A stretch of DNA of 64,000 nt from Eretmocerus hayati (taxonomy: Eukaryota; Arthropoda; Insecta; Hymenoptera; Aphelinidae): positions 71,228,282 through 71,292,281 of the forward strand of contig CM056741.1 in the NCBI GenBank assembly GCA_029851415.1. The letters are read 5' to 3'. The translations under genes and the position numbers were made by a program. A model generated the notes under the pieces. It saw only the letters and a list, made by a program, of their open reading frames with translations. It was not told the origin of the DNA and did no database searches. Position 1 is the first letter of the stretch. Each line of letters opens with the position of its first letter. Shown here piece by piece: positions 43,101 through 46,904 of this stretch.

Positions 43101-44563
43101 TTGAATTTGCGTGCCGTCAAAAAAGTTTCCAAGGGTACTCTTCGGCTAGTCTGCTTCCTATCGAGATCCCATCGCTTTCGTGTTCATTTGATCGACAATG
43201 CTCAATATATCCCGAAACGAAATTCTTTTACTAAATCGAGGAAGTGAGACAGAATCGTGTTCTGGAGATTCTTCATTATCTTTCATCCTGTAGATGAATT
43301 CAAAGGCAAATTCAAATCACCAGCAAGCACCAGAAAAAGAAATTCCAATGGAACAAAAAAGGGATAATGGAACTCTTCACAAGATTGGAGATAGCGTGTG
43401 CCCTACATACTGAGATGCTTTCTTTGAACTTGAGGTAGATCTCATACAGAATGAAACCGTCGTTCTAGAGCTTCCTCTATTTGGAACAAAATAGCGCAAT
43501 TGGATCCAGATCCCACCAAATTCTGCATTTTTGGGCCACGATTTCATTCTCACATAACCAATACATTGGGAGTTCTGATTCCACATTTGATATGTATGTA
43601 CACTATTTATGATACGCAAGACTTTATCATTTTCAATACATTCACGAAAGCTTCAAGTGGTGAGCTTTGAGAGATGATTGTACAAAAACAATTTACGTGA
43701 TTTTCTCCACCAAATATTTTGAAGAATGAATTTCTAGGCAATCGATATCTGTTCACAGCAACTAACAGCAAGTTGAATTGTTCATAGGAGAATAAAATGA
43801 AAGTGTAAAATTCTCACAACATGCTCAAGACGGAAAAGACAGCCACGCCACTGTTTAAAGCATTCAAACTTGCAACAACGAGGTGTATCCAAATAACTGA
43901 ATTTGCCAACAGGGCAGAATAGACTTTGAACTGTCGATCTACGCATCGAGAAATGACTGATAAACATTTGAATCTTTGTTGGCCAAGCTTTAAAAATGCC
44001 TGATATACAACTGTTCATTTTAAGCATGAGTATCGACAGATTTTCTGGACTCCCGCTGCGATCCAATCGTCATAATTAGCACAAAAGAACTCCATGCTGT
44101 AATGTAATGACTAAGGGCCTCGCTCCATAGCCATGATCACTATTCATATGCTGATCTAGGTCTAAGCAAAATAAGAAAATCAAATAGAAAAAAAAGTTTT
44201 GTTCCATTTTACAGGACCGAAGCACTAAAGTATACGGTGGACATCACGTAGATGTTGGCGGATCTCAGTACATCTTACTTGCAAATCGGAAATTTGAATC
44301 CTCAAACAATTGTTTGAGTATACGTTGGTTATTCTGAACCAACCTCTAGCCGTGCAACAGGTTAGTGAGCGAAAACCAGAGTCGGGCTCGCCGTGACCAA
44401 TCCGAAGCAAGCTCGGGAGAGGCCATGGTGGCATGGGGCCACCAAAGACTCACCTGAAACACCTTTTGCACCGGGTGGGCCATCGCACCTGCGGATGGAA
44501 GCCGAGCGGGCAGAGCTGGTCGCCGGTGGAGGTCGGGTACAGGTGGTGCATCTTACTGCTCAT
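1110..44563 (-). CDS. MTCL/SOGA-family coiled-coil protein, whole gene (26 coding exons, 1,493 aa)
   Basis: Joined minus-strand exons: 44563-44454, 36723-36625, 33140-32642, 31040-30860, 28012-27787, 22803-22650, 22551-22419, 22322-22101, 21550-21377, 21243-21083, 20259-19977, 19890-19776, 19699-19585, 18799-18674, 17694-17341, 17270-17088, 16990-16835, 16382-16275, 15061-14720, 14180-14123, 13255-13117, 11789-11678, 11584-11454, 11400-11256, 1365-1259, 1158-1110. Every junction is GT-AG, every phase matches and the total is 4,482 nt. Layout: Cys/His module (1-42), Ser-rich disorder (70-225), long coiled coil (about 237-1200), Ser/Pro linkers and a basic Ser-rich tail. Residues about 330-410 match the vertebrate MTCL/SOGA core, including an NKNCRIL block followed by an LRK-E-K pattern. 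By family knowledge MTCL proteins crosslink and stabilise microtubules; the same role here is inference. Further phase-0 alternative exons in the 9.9 kb intron 24 cannot be excluded, and no transcript evidence is available. Confidence 0.85.
1259..1365 (-). CDS. Exon 25: strongly basic C-terminal helix
   Basis: Residues 1443-1477. MMKKEKKNLKKKLSNMFKRG has 11 Lys/Arg in 20 residues, a fit for an acidic-surface (tubulin tail or membrane) binding helix (inference). Acceptor GATTACAG, donor GTGAGTG, and phase 0 in agrees with exon 24. Confidence 0.8.
3503..3797. mobile_element. piggyBac-like MITE in the left arm
   Basis: Flanked by TTAA at 3499-3502 and 3798-3801. The termini CCCGCTTACTGCGG and CTGCAGTGAGCGGG are inverted repeats. 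TTAA duplication plus CCC/GGG ends is the piggyBac signature. The matching position of the right arm (near 8850) lacks the insert, giving an empty-site comparison. 295 bp, no ORF, non-autonomous. Confidence 0.8.
4905..5175. repeat. Dispersed repeat, copy 1
   Basis: About 270 bases match, in inverted orientation, the copy at 39060-39335, including GATTATTTCCAATTTATCG on one strand and GGAATGCCTCGAATCTC. No termini or coding capacity recognised. Confidence 0.7.
5180..5660 (+). repeat. TCA/CAT-rich simple-sequence DNA
   Basis: Long runs of TCATCATCA, CATTCATTCA and related words, broken by a short non-repetitive piece at about 5470-5540. The 113-residue ORF at 5106 is made of this low-complexity sequence and is not a gene. 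Confidence 0.75.
5669..5789. repeat. Small foldback (120 bp)
   Basis: GGATATATATTC at the left pairs with GAATATATATT at the right. Inner blocks CGAACGTATAA and TTATACGTTC also pair. A degenerate MITE or a chance-enriched palindrome in AT-rich DNA. Confidence 0.5.
6196..7335 (+). repeat. 82-bp tandem repeat interrupted by an insertion
   Basis: Units begin at 6196, 6270, 6352 and 6434 with GTCTAAATAAGGTT. Each holds GCGTGAATACATT and AAAATCTAGTGAAGT, and unit lengths are 74, 82 and 82. The fourth unit is split by the 6451-7286 element and resumes at 7287 with TTAAATAAGGTCTGTGT. Confidence 0.85.
6451..7286. mobile_element. piggyBac-like element inside the tandem repeat
   Basis: Exact TTAA duplications at 6447-6450 and 7287-7290. 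The ends CCCTTAGCTGGC and GACAGCCGAGGG are imperfect inverted repeats. The neighbouring repeat units read GGTTTAAATAAGG at this point, the exact empty site. 836 bp with subterminal GGGGT-TGCACCCC palindromes; no transposase ORF seen. Confidence 0.82.
8213..8777. mobile_element. 565-bp hairpin element nested in the right arm
   Basis: The ends CAATGTACCCCCA and TGGGGGTACATTG are inverted repeats, and the arms of about 200 bases pair almost fully (8213-8420 with 8560-8777). The corresponding place of the left arm (about 3866) has no such insert, so it postdates the larger structure. The short Met ORFs inside are arm sequence, not genes. Confidence 0.72.
9872..10776. mobile_element. Terminal-inverted-repeat element (905 bp)
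   Basis: ATGAGTAGTTCCGCGGA at the left is matched by the complement of TCCGTGGAACTACTCAT at the right (16 of 17). The same terminal word recurs near 29570 and 33960, so this is a family. The interior is AT-rich with no transposase. Its inner direct words (GGGTCAAATGTCAG) also recur at 34080-34120. Confidence 0.55.
11256..11400 (-). CDS. Exon 24: Lys/Ser-rich segment
   Basis: Residues 1395-1442, HLSTESTKSEILRNDKKYSK, then a basic helix IIRKITTKLTKSASVDD. Acceptor CTCTTAG, donor GTGAGC. The 9.9 kb intron 24 follows. Confidence 0.82.
11454..11584 (-). CDS. Exon 23: Ser/Asn-rich segment
   Basis: Residues 1351-1393, SIWGNNSNVSSLQSLNGSE to RYTSDYTPR. Acceptor GTCTTCAG, donor GTAGAT. Followed by a very short 53-base intron, among the shortest in the gene. 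Confidence 0.82.
11678..11789 (-). CDS. Exon 22: basic Ser-rich linker
   Basis: Residues 1314-1350, containing SRSKPSLKRKSLSLEQ. The KRKSLS segment looks like a basic kinase-site or nuclear-signal-like patch (inference). Acceptor GATTCCAG, donor GTAAAAT. Confidence 0.82.
11790..13116 (-). other. Intron 21 with a pair of inverted segments
   Basis: 1.3 kb. A segment at 11923-11985 (CATGGTAGAAAAATCATG) is an imperfect inverse of 12585-12655, which reads CCCTGGTAGAAATATGAG on the minus strand. This is possibly the ends of a decayed 0.73 kb element. Otherwise AT-rich with no gene signal. Confidence 0.45.
13117..13255 (-). CDS. Exon 21: Lys-rich helix
   Basis: Residues 1268-1312, with KLEYTIKKLMEVAKELRQSK (a short amphipathic helix) and a basic Ser-rich end SSRSKKLSKR. 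Acceptor TTTTACAG, donor GTAAGT. Confidence 0.85.
13450..14087 (+). mobile_element. Putative solo LTR in intron 20
   Basis: Three diverged direct subrepeats of about 95 bp (starting near 13458, 13549 and 13648 with TAATGT) each hold an ATTACA word and a GACGG-GCC block. They are followed by TATAAAAAGGG at 13723, then about 240 bases to AATAAATG at 13967, and a pyrimidine-rich end closing with ATTACA near 14087. Enhancer repeats, TATA box and poly(A) signal in this order match the U3-R-U5 of an LTR. TG/CA ends and a target duplication could not be fixed, so an independent promoter remains possible. Confidence 0.5.
14123..14180 (-). CDS. Exon 20: short Ser-rich exon
   Basis: 58 nt, residues 1248-1266, GPKSRESSPMLQDSREDVR. 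The SSP and DSR motifs suit a phosphorylated linker. Acceptor TTTCAG, donor GTAAGT, with phase in 0 and out 1. Found by splice sites and frame continuity, as it is too short to stand out as an ORF. Confidence 0.8.
14181..14719 (-). other. Intron 19
   Basis: 539 bases, moderately AT-rich. No repeats or coding signal recognised. Confidence 0.6.
14720..15061 (-). CDS. Exon 19: last coiled coil and Pro/Ser linker
   Basis: Residues 1134-1247 (114 codons). Arg/Glu helix to about residue 1190, then LNVLLQQVDDLMRLFPG and a disordered tail with SPEPQS and PDTPTPPRR, which holds several SP/TP sites. Acceptor ATTTCAG, donor GTGAGC. Confidence 0.9.
15355..15532. mobile_element. pogo/Tigger-like MITE (178 bp)
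   Basis: TA at both ends (15355-15356 and 15531-15532) and terminal inverted repeats starting CAGGCAAACCTCCGTATTCG. CAGG...CCTG ends with a TA duplication are typical of pogo/Tigger non-autonomous elements. The right end carries the 15-mer TCCGCGAATACGGAG in tandem (about three copies). Located in intron 18, whose remaining sequence (15062-16274) shows nothing else except a small TTTTCGAGTGCATCG hairpin near 15575-15632. Confidence 0.75.
16275..16382 (-). CDS. Exon 18: highly charged coiled coil
   Basis: Residues 1098-1133 (36 codons), VERERDKERLENKRKQDQLK and DEEKDENKKKLVE. About 60 percent Lys, Arg, Asp and Glu. Acceptor TTTTTCAG, donor GTGAGT. Confidence 0.88.
16383..16834 (-). other. Intron 17
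   Basis: 452 bases, no repeat or motif recognised. Confidence 0.6.
16835..16990 (-). CDS. Exon 17: coiled coil
   Basis: Residues 1046-1097. LEEDRLLSSGRTKIPGLKVR has a Pro/Gly break, then MELAWQKEREDQQRLLQ and on to LRQTLFE. Acceptor TGTTACAG, donor GTACAC. Confidence 0.88.
17088..17270 (-). CDS. Exon 16: coiled coil
   Basis: Residues 985-1045. An Ala/Glu start DEEGAAAASSAK, then regular heptads through WDIKLSEMQSRVNE. Acceptor GTTTTAG, donor GTGAGT. A single 70-base intron separates it from exon 15. Confidence 0.9.
17341..17694 (-). CDS. Exon 15: coiled coil ending in Ser/Arg patch
   Basis: Residues 867-984 (118 codons, phase 0). Heptads run to about residue 958, then a basic Ser-rich break SSGRRSSSRNASNRSSE that may be a phosphorylated hinge (inference). 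The exon is strongly GC-rich. Acceptor TTCCCAG, donor GTACGC. Confidence 0.9.
17695..18673 (-). other. Intron 14
   Basis: 979 bases of AT-rich sequence. Short ORFs are present on both strands without coding character. Confidence 0.6.
18674..18799 (-). CDS. Exon 14: coiled coil
   Basis: Residues 825-866 (exactly 42 codons, phase 0 to 0). EQLRSYEKTSK leads into LREENLRLKRESSSLTQQIE. Acceptor GTCATAG, donor GTAAGT. Confidence 0.88.
18800..19584 (-). other. Intron 13
   Basis: 785 AT-rich bases. Nothing recognised. Confidence 0.6.
19585..19699 (-). CDS. Exon 13: coiled coil
   Basis: Residues 787-824, QLIDHKQDYITLQAELQEL and onward to SAQKLRLE. Same length (115 nt) as exon 12. Acceptor TTCACCAG, donor GTAGCT (weak at +4). 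Confidence 0.85.
19776..19890 (-). CDS. Exon 12: coiled coil
   Basis: Residues 749-785, NLENEVKRETQLYDELSSK and onward through KQQLEKENQLLN. It lies 86 bases from exon 11. Acceptor TTTCCAG, donor GTGAGG. Leaves in phase 2. Confidence 0.88.
19977..20259 (-). CDS. Exon 11: long coiled coil
   Basis: Residues 654-747. Continuous heptads from VETAKIQLENDLKQTKLELE to LKQTYDEKIT with no Pro. Acceptor GCACAG, donor GTAAGA within ACTA|GTAAGA. One of the cleanest coding blocks in the window. Confidence 0.9.
20500..20630. mobile_element. Decayed relative of the 15355 MITE
   Basis: Shares ACCGCGAATAC, a GAAGCATTATTCTTATGG-like core, and a TTTCCTGCCTGCAAATAAG-like right half with 15355-15532. The termini are eroded. 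It sits in intron 10; the rest of that intron (20260-21082) holds nothing recognised. Confidence 0.6.
21083..21243 (-). CDS. Exon 10: coiled coil
   Basis: Residues 601-653. The core MRKELAQERERSKRLQDEL is a classic Glu/Arg coiled coil, ending KLGRSLTT. The donor was set at GTCAGT (21082), which keeps the frame; a GTCCCT 16 bases earlier in transcription breaks the phase. Acceptor GTGCGCAG. Confidence 0.8.
21377..21550 (-). CDS. Exon 9: coiled coil
   Basis: Residues 543-599. Codon 542 is split T|TG (Leu). Charged heptads KKKLEESQG to VVQLKKDLG. Acceptor GTTTTCAG, donor GTAACTCG. GC-rich relative to its introns. Confidence 0.85.
21551..22100 (-). other. Intron 8
   Basis: 550 bases, unusually GC-rich near 21600-21760 for an intron. 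The open frames here on the plus strand appear to be shadows. Confidence 0.55.
22101..22322 (-). CDS. Exon 8: short hydrophobic patch and coiled coil
   Basis: Residues 469-541. Begins with GEVINVMVSMIDGRDIG, a less charged break between helices, then long Lys/Glu heptads (LSKEHEILKEKLDKAQKEL) and a polar end. Acceptor TTCACAG, donor GTGAGTTG. Confidence 0.85.
22419..22551 (-). CDS. Exon 7: coiled coil
   Basis: Residues 424-467 plus one base of 468. VKRIEEILKKVGSEYKNRSL is followed by a basic linker SKKPTEFSHK and another amphipathic helix. Acceptor TGTCTCAG, donor GTATGTAAG. It lies 98 bases from exon 6. Confidence 0.85.
22650..22803 (-). CDS. Exon 6: conserved MTCL/SOGA core
   Basis: Residues 373-423. 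Contains LEQSNKNCRILSFKLRKIER, the most recognisable part of the protein: vertebrate MTCL1 and SOGA1 have N/T-C-R-I-L followed by a basic LRK-E-R/K helix at the same place after an EE-rich start. This alignment is from memory of the family. Acceptor CCTCCAG, donor GTAAAT. Confidence 0.9.
23106..23213. repeat. Small foldback, family A
   Basis: AGCCCATTTTGGGCA and TGCCCAAAATGGGCT pair, and the flanking GAGCGCGGT pairs loosely with CGAGGTGCGG. The reverse complement of the right arm reads CTCGCTTGCAAGCCCATTTT. Confidence 0.55.
23716..23820. repeat. Small foldback, family A
   Basis: Left arm CTCGCTCAGCAGGCTGTTTT pairs with the complement of AAAACAGCCTAGCCTCGC. It has the same design and spacing as 23106-23213, and a fragment (CCGCTCAGCAGGC) occurs at about 22861. 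Probably a MITE family. Confidence 0.55.
24890..25275. mobile_element. Foldback element (about 385 bp)
   Basis: Long paired arms: GACGGGGTGATTGCAAATGG at 24955 pairs with the right arm near 25195-25215, and GAAATGTGTCTCTGGTACGA pairs with 25150-25170. Weaker pairing extends outward to GCCGGAGTCGCGCG and GAGACTCCGACCC. No clear target duplication. Confidence 0.65.
25856..26674. mobile_element. TA-flanked CCGTCAAATTGGG element, copy 1 (819 bp)
   Basis: TA at 25856-25857 and 26673-26674. Ends CAGTGAAATTGGGTAACTTT and its complement (ACCCAATTTGGCGG) are related to the cleaner copies at 30567 and 45525. A subterminal word TAACTTTGGTACA is reiterated. No transposase ORF. TA duplication suggests a Tc1/mariner-type relative (inference). 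Confidence 0.7.
27787..28012 (-). CDS. Exon 5: coiled coil, first part of the MTCL/SOGA-like core
   Basis: Residues 298-371, almost pure Glu/Lys/Leu heptads. The end, DENEDMKKEIRELEEEIYEM, matches the MTCL-type pattern in which an acidic helix precedes a conserved Met-x-Asp. Acceptor CCACAG, donor GTATGAC. It is followed by the 5.0 kb intron 5. Confidence 0.9.
28189..29376. mobile_element. 1,188-bp foldback transposon with 8-bp target duplication
   Basis: Perfect AGGTTCTT duplications at 28181-28188 and 29377-29384. Termini ACCGAAGCTTGTAAGGGCC and complement. The two arms (about 590 bases each) pair along nearly their full length around a centre near 28785. The outer 130 bases are GC-rich with CGCAGCTGCGG palindromes, the inner parts AT-rich. 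An 8-bp duplication fits hAT, P, Merlin or foldback MULE-type insertion. No ORF of transposase type; non-autonomous. Confidence 0.85.
29987..30014. repeat. Perfect 28-bp palindrome
   Basis: GCTTACTACTCCGT is followed immediately by its exact reverse complement, with no spacer. Could be a symmetric protein site or the core of a small element; weaker pairing continues outside (GTAGACTTACTATG). Confidence 0.7.
30080..30260 (-). repeat. Member of the ATGAGTAG-TCCGCGGA repeat family
   Basis: The minus strand reads TCCGCGAAAACTTGCTCAC, then CAAAAGGTCGGAATCC and a GTTTGAGGGTCAGAAAGT tail parallel to 33955-34140. Diverged, non-coding. Confidence 0.45.
30567..30796. mobile_element. TA-flanked CCGTCAAATTGGG element, copy 2 (230 bp)
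   Basis: Near-perfect termini CCGTCAAATTGGGTAATTTT and complement, bounded by TA at 30567-30568 and 30795-30796. An internally deleted short form of copies 1 and 3, in intron 4. Confidence 0.8.
30860..31040 (-). CDS. Exon 4: start of coiled coil
   Basis: Residues 237-296. Opens with QDVEKLKSQLSDMRSRCERL, where hydrophobic residues fall in a heptad pattern, then a short linker with ISTID and a second helix LRLQKTVKDLQTKND. Acceptor CCTGTAG, donor GTGAGC. Confidence 0.85.
31041..32641 (-). other. Intron 3 (1.6 kb)
   Basis: AT-rich. No mobile element termini or exon signals recognised. Confidence 0.55.
32642..33140 (-). CDS. Exon 3: Ser/Thr/Pro-rich low-complexity segment
   Basis: Residues 71-236. 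About a third are Ser, with repeated SSxxS and SDSS patterns, basic SR spots and a proline stretch PPRPPPR near residue 205 that fits a class of SH3-binding motifs. Probably disordered and a phosphorylation target (inference). GC-rich unlike its introns. Acceptor TGTGACAG, donor GTGATGAG. Confidence 0.85.
33693..33805 (+). mobile_element. tRNA-derived SINE (putative)
   Basis: TGGTCTTGTGGTTAAGGTC resembles a polymerase III A box, and GGGCTCAACTCTTGCC about 45 bases on resembles a B box. Followed by an AT-rich tail with AATAAAATTC. It cannot fold as a full tRNA, so SINE rather than tRNA gene. Confidence 0.5.
33955..34140 (+). repeat. Member of the ATGAGTAG-TCCGCGGA repeat family
   Basis: Begins CATATGAGTAGATCCGCGGA, followed by AACTTGCTC and AAAAGGTCAGAATAGACC. 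Related sequence lies inverted at about 30080-30260 and as a partial copy at about 29560-29660. Confidence 0.5.
34358..36065. mobile_element. 1.7 kb foldback element with nested palindrome
   Basis: Ends GTGCGTCCCCAAATGAT and ATCATTTGGGGACGCAC are inverted repeats. Arms pair over about 500 bases (34400-34905 with 35250-35775), including CAACTGTCCTGGG/CCCAGGACAGTTG. Flanks TCTAAGA and CCTAAAG are similar but not an exact duplication. The right arm is split by the 35785-36045 insert. No ORF of transposase type. Confidence 0.75.
35785..36045. mobile_element. Nested 260-bp palindromic insert
   Basis: GCAGTGCACACTGCGCATAT at the left pairs with ATGCGCAGTGTGCACTGC at the right, plus GCAGCTCATC/GATGAGCTGC further in. 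It sits in the right arm of the 34358 element only, so it is a later insertion or local amplification of GCAT/TGCA words. Confidence 0.55.
36625..36723 (-). CDS. Exon 2: end of Cys/His module and polar linker
   Basis: Enters in phase 2 and completes Arg37. It encodes DYKDHKDQ, including H42, then a Lys/Ser/Thr-rich linker to residue 69. Acceptor TTTCCAG, donor GTAAGAG. The 7.7 kb intron before it separates the two halves of the knuckle. Confidence 0.8.
37025..37246. mobile_element. Foldback MITE (about 222 bp)
   Basis: CAGTACACTTGCATCGAAA pairs with TTTCGATGAAAGTGTACTG, and the inner blocks GCAGAAAATCCCGCA and TGCGGGATTTTGCC also pair. No clear target duplication. Confidence 0.65.
37261..37378. 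repeat. Short GC-rich foldback next to the preceding one
   Basis: CGAAAG...CATTGCGGCC pairs with GGCCGCAATGTGTCACTTTCG, and GCCGCC/GGCGG blocks occur around the centre. The ends CACCT and AGGTG are inverted. Confidence 0.5.
38782..38959. mobile_element. Foldback MITE (178 bp)
   Basis: GTACACTC at the left and GAGTGTAC at the right. Inner arms ACAAGGTGAACTGCAAT and ATTGCAGTTCACCTTGT pair perfectly. A CTGCAGTTCACCTTCC word also lies at the hinge of the 28189 foldback. Confidence 0.7.
39060..39335. repeat. Dispersed repeat, copy 2 (inverted to 4905-5175)
   Basis: Inverted partner of 4905-5175, in intron 1 of the same gene and about 34 kb away. Small indels separate the copies, so they are old. 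Confidence 0.7.
40096..40160. repeat. Purine/pyrimidine mirror tract
   Basis: A CTCCTCCTTCTCTC tract, then GAGGAGAAGAAGGAGAAG repeats. Complementary stretches that can fold back or form triplex DNA. Low-complexity. Confidence 0.5.
42200..42930. other. CpG-rich block in intron 1
   Basis: GC- and CpG-rich compared with its flanks, with a GTCACGTGTTTAATACGTGA-type palindrome near 42211. Could be an alternative promoter or first exon of the gene; the ORFs inside look like composition shadows. I found no in-phase donor that I trust. Confidence 0.3.
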
Positions 44564-45200
44564 CCTGGCGGCCTTCGGCTCAATTCGATTGGGTCGTGCA
44601 GGGTGGGCCGTGCCCTCGTCGTCGTCGCAGTTGGTCCGGCCTGAGGCCCACGGGGTGGCAGATCGCCATACGCGCGACCCCGCTCGCAGTAACCGATCAT
44701 CGAGGCACCACCACCACCACGAGCGTTCTCACTGGCACTTGCCGCGCTATTACCGCGGGTCTCGCTGATCCGAGCAGCGCGCCATGAGCTTCCGAGCTTG
44801 CAAGTACCTCGACCCAGTTCCGGGACGCGCCCGGCTGCTGCTACGATGCTCTAGAGGTTCTAGTGGTACGCCACGGAGACGTTGGCCTCCGCGCTTGTTG
44901 CGTAATGGCCACGTCCCGCAACTACTACTGCTCTCGCAAGCTCGCACTAACCCAAATAACGCCAACGACGCGCTCGCGGGAGAGAGAGCAAGATCAGCGG
45001 CAATGTGTACTTTGCAAGCTGTAAAGCTCGGCGACCGGGCTGCACCGATCGTTAGCTAGTTGATGTACAGAGAGTCGAGCGCGTGCGACTACTGATCGTT
45101 GGTGGACCAAGGCGTCCGCGTGCTGTGAGCGCGACGGAGAGCAGCAACAGAGCCGGCTCTGGACGGGGGCCAGCGCTTATATTCGTCTTCGGCTAAAAAT
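44380..45200 (-). promoter_or_regulatory. CpG-rich block: probable promoter and 5' UTR of the main gene
   Basis: About 0.8 kb of clearly GC- and CpG-rich sequence surrounds exon 1 within AT-rich flanks. The long forward-strand ORFs here are antisense or GC-rich shadows. No convincing TATA box was found, so the initiation site is not placed. Confidence 0.45.
44454..44563 (-). CDS. Exon 1: start codon and Cys/His N-terminal module
   Basis: Residues 1-36 plus two bases of codon 37. The ATG at 44563 has A at -3, and the exon ends at a strong GTGAGT donor. C18, C32, C35 and, across the splice, H42 form C-x13-C-x2-C-x6-H, a probable small zinc-binding knuckle. The spacing resembles the N-terminal Cys/His segment of the MPRIP/Outspread proteins. 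The start was chosen because the other upstream ATG in this block is in another frame and stops right at this ATG. Confidence 0.75.
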
Positions 45201-46900
45201 ACCCATATCGAAAGCGGATTGCTGACTGGAGGAATTGCGCGGGTACATAACGAAGATCCCAATCAGCCACGCCACGCTGACGATCTTTTATTCTTTCCGC
45301 GCGCGAGAGGCTACGTATGGACCGTTTATCGCTCGTCTTAGGATCGAATGCACGGTAAACAGCGTCACTCGAGGGAACAAGTCTTCTGCGCATCGCGATA
45401 CCCATTTTTGGGTAGCGCGCTATTGCAACTGTCGGACTGGCCCGGTCCGTCGTTCCGCTTTGATACTCGTCGAAATGCAAGTGTTGCAAGCTCATCGAGT
45501 ACAGAGTGCGTACCAATGTATGCGTATCGTCAAATTGGGTGATTTTAGTATAGTGGGTGCAACTTTGGTATACTCCTGAACAATGATTCCTAAAGCTGTG
45601 TTCGGCAATTGAATCACTCTATCGCGCTGTAACCTATTCCCCCCACTTGAAACACACATCAACGGTGCACCATATTGAAGAAACCATTGTTACATTGGGG
45701 AATTTGCAGCATTTGGAATTTTAATGCAAGACAAAGAGAAGAAAAAAAAAAACATTCAAAACTCTGGGCAAGAAACATTACGGCGGAGTAACTTCAGTGC
45801 ACTATCCTATGACAGCTCTCTTCTGACTCATCTTGAGTCGAGTGATGGTCTATGAAGTTATAAAATGTTCGAAGCAGCTGAGAATAAGACCTTCGAACAA
45901 TTAAAATTGATTCACTTGCATGGTGGTGGGTAAAATTGAGATATTTTGTAGGTTTACCAAAGTTGCCCGGTCGGGGTCTAACTTTGGTACACCTACAAAA
46001 CTGCTAACAGATCCTGCTTAGACACATCAAATTGAACTCTGTAACCCATCAATCGAAAGCTGAGACTGTAAGCTTTCGATTGAACACTGATTCAGGTGGG
46101 TTCTGTCGATGTATTTTGAAATGCCTGGCCAAACAGAATAGAAAGTATCGAAATCGAACCAAAATTACCCATTTTGACGGTATACAAAACTTTTCGGAGT
46201 GTGTGCATTCGGCATGAGCACATGAATGCTAACCACGTATGTCCAAAGCAAACGTGGAAGGGCCTTGAAACAGTTCGTCTGATTGTTGTCCAATTTTTGT
46301 GAAACATGTATCGGTGAAGGTGCAGTTGACTCAGTGAAAGAACTCAAGCATTTATCGCAGAGCTAGAATTTGTCAGACACCTGTTTAATAGCAACCATTC
46401 TAGAAAACTCCGATTCAGTAGCTGAGAATTATTGAATAAGGTAAGAGCTGTGGGCATTTTCCCGATTCTACAATGTAATTCTAACTCGTTATGGTGCTTA
46501 TGCTGGAAGATAGCATAAATGAATGATCTAGTGTGCTTTTGCTTACAGAAACCCACTTGTTGTTAGCTAGAGTGATTATATACTCGTATAAGTTTATCTT
46601 TCGTGAAGGCTGTTTCGAGGTTTGAGTTTATTTGATAAATATTGTGGAAAGATTAGGCGGTATAGCTTCTGAATGTGTAGTACGCAATACGCCTTCGAGC
46701 CTCGTGAAGCTCCAAACTGCACCTCATGCAAACATACAGCACGCTTTCTTACCTCATCATTCACCGGAAACCGCGGTGAAACACAAATTTGAACTCCATC
46801 GTGAAGCGAGGTTAACTTGCTTCAATATTTCCCACACCTCGACTCATACACGAATACATTTTTAAACCTCGCACATCACAGCAAAATTCGGTTTCAACCA
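45200..46900. other. Upstream intergenic segment
   Basis: Apart from the 45525-46182 element, AT-rich sequence with no gene signal. Confidence 0.5.
45525..46182. mobile_element. TA-flanked CCGTCAAATTGGG element, copy 3 (658 bp)
   Basis: Termini TCGTCAAATTGGGTGATTTT and ATTACCCATTTTGACGG, with TA at both ends. It aligns with copy 1 internally (CATATTGAAG/AACCATTGTTACATTGGGG and TTGAGTCGAGTGATGG). Lies upstream of the main gene. Confidence 0.78.
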
Positions 46901-46904
46901 AAAG

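Larger units (their letters stand above)
36724..44453 (-). other. Intron 1 (7.7 kb)
   Basis: Contains two foldbacks at 37025-37378, one at 38782, a dispersed repeat at 39060, CG-rich palindromes at about 40409 and 40683, and a CpG-rich block at 42200-42930. The rest is AT-rich with no exon signal. Confidence 0.65.

Noticed and set aside
44393..45059. Several plus-strand frames near 44.4-45.1 kb, one with a hydrophobic run
   Set aside because: They overlap exon 1 and its GC-rich 5' block in antisense. Low stop frequency is explained by composition.
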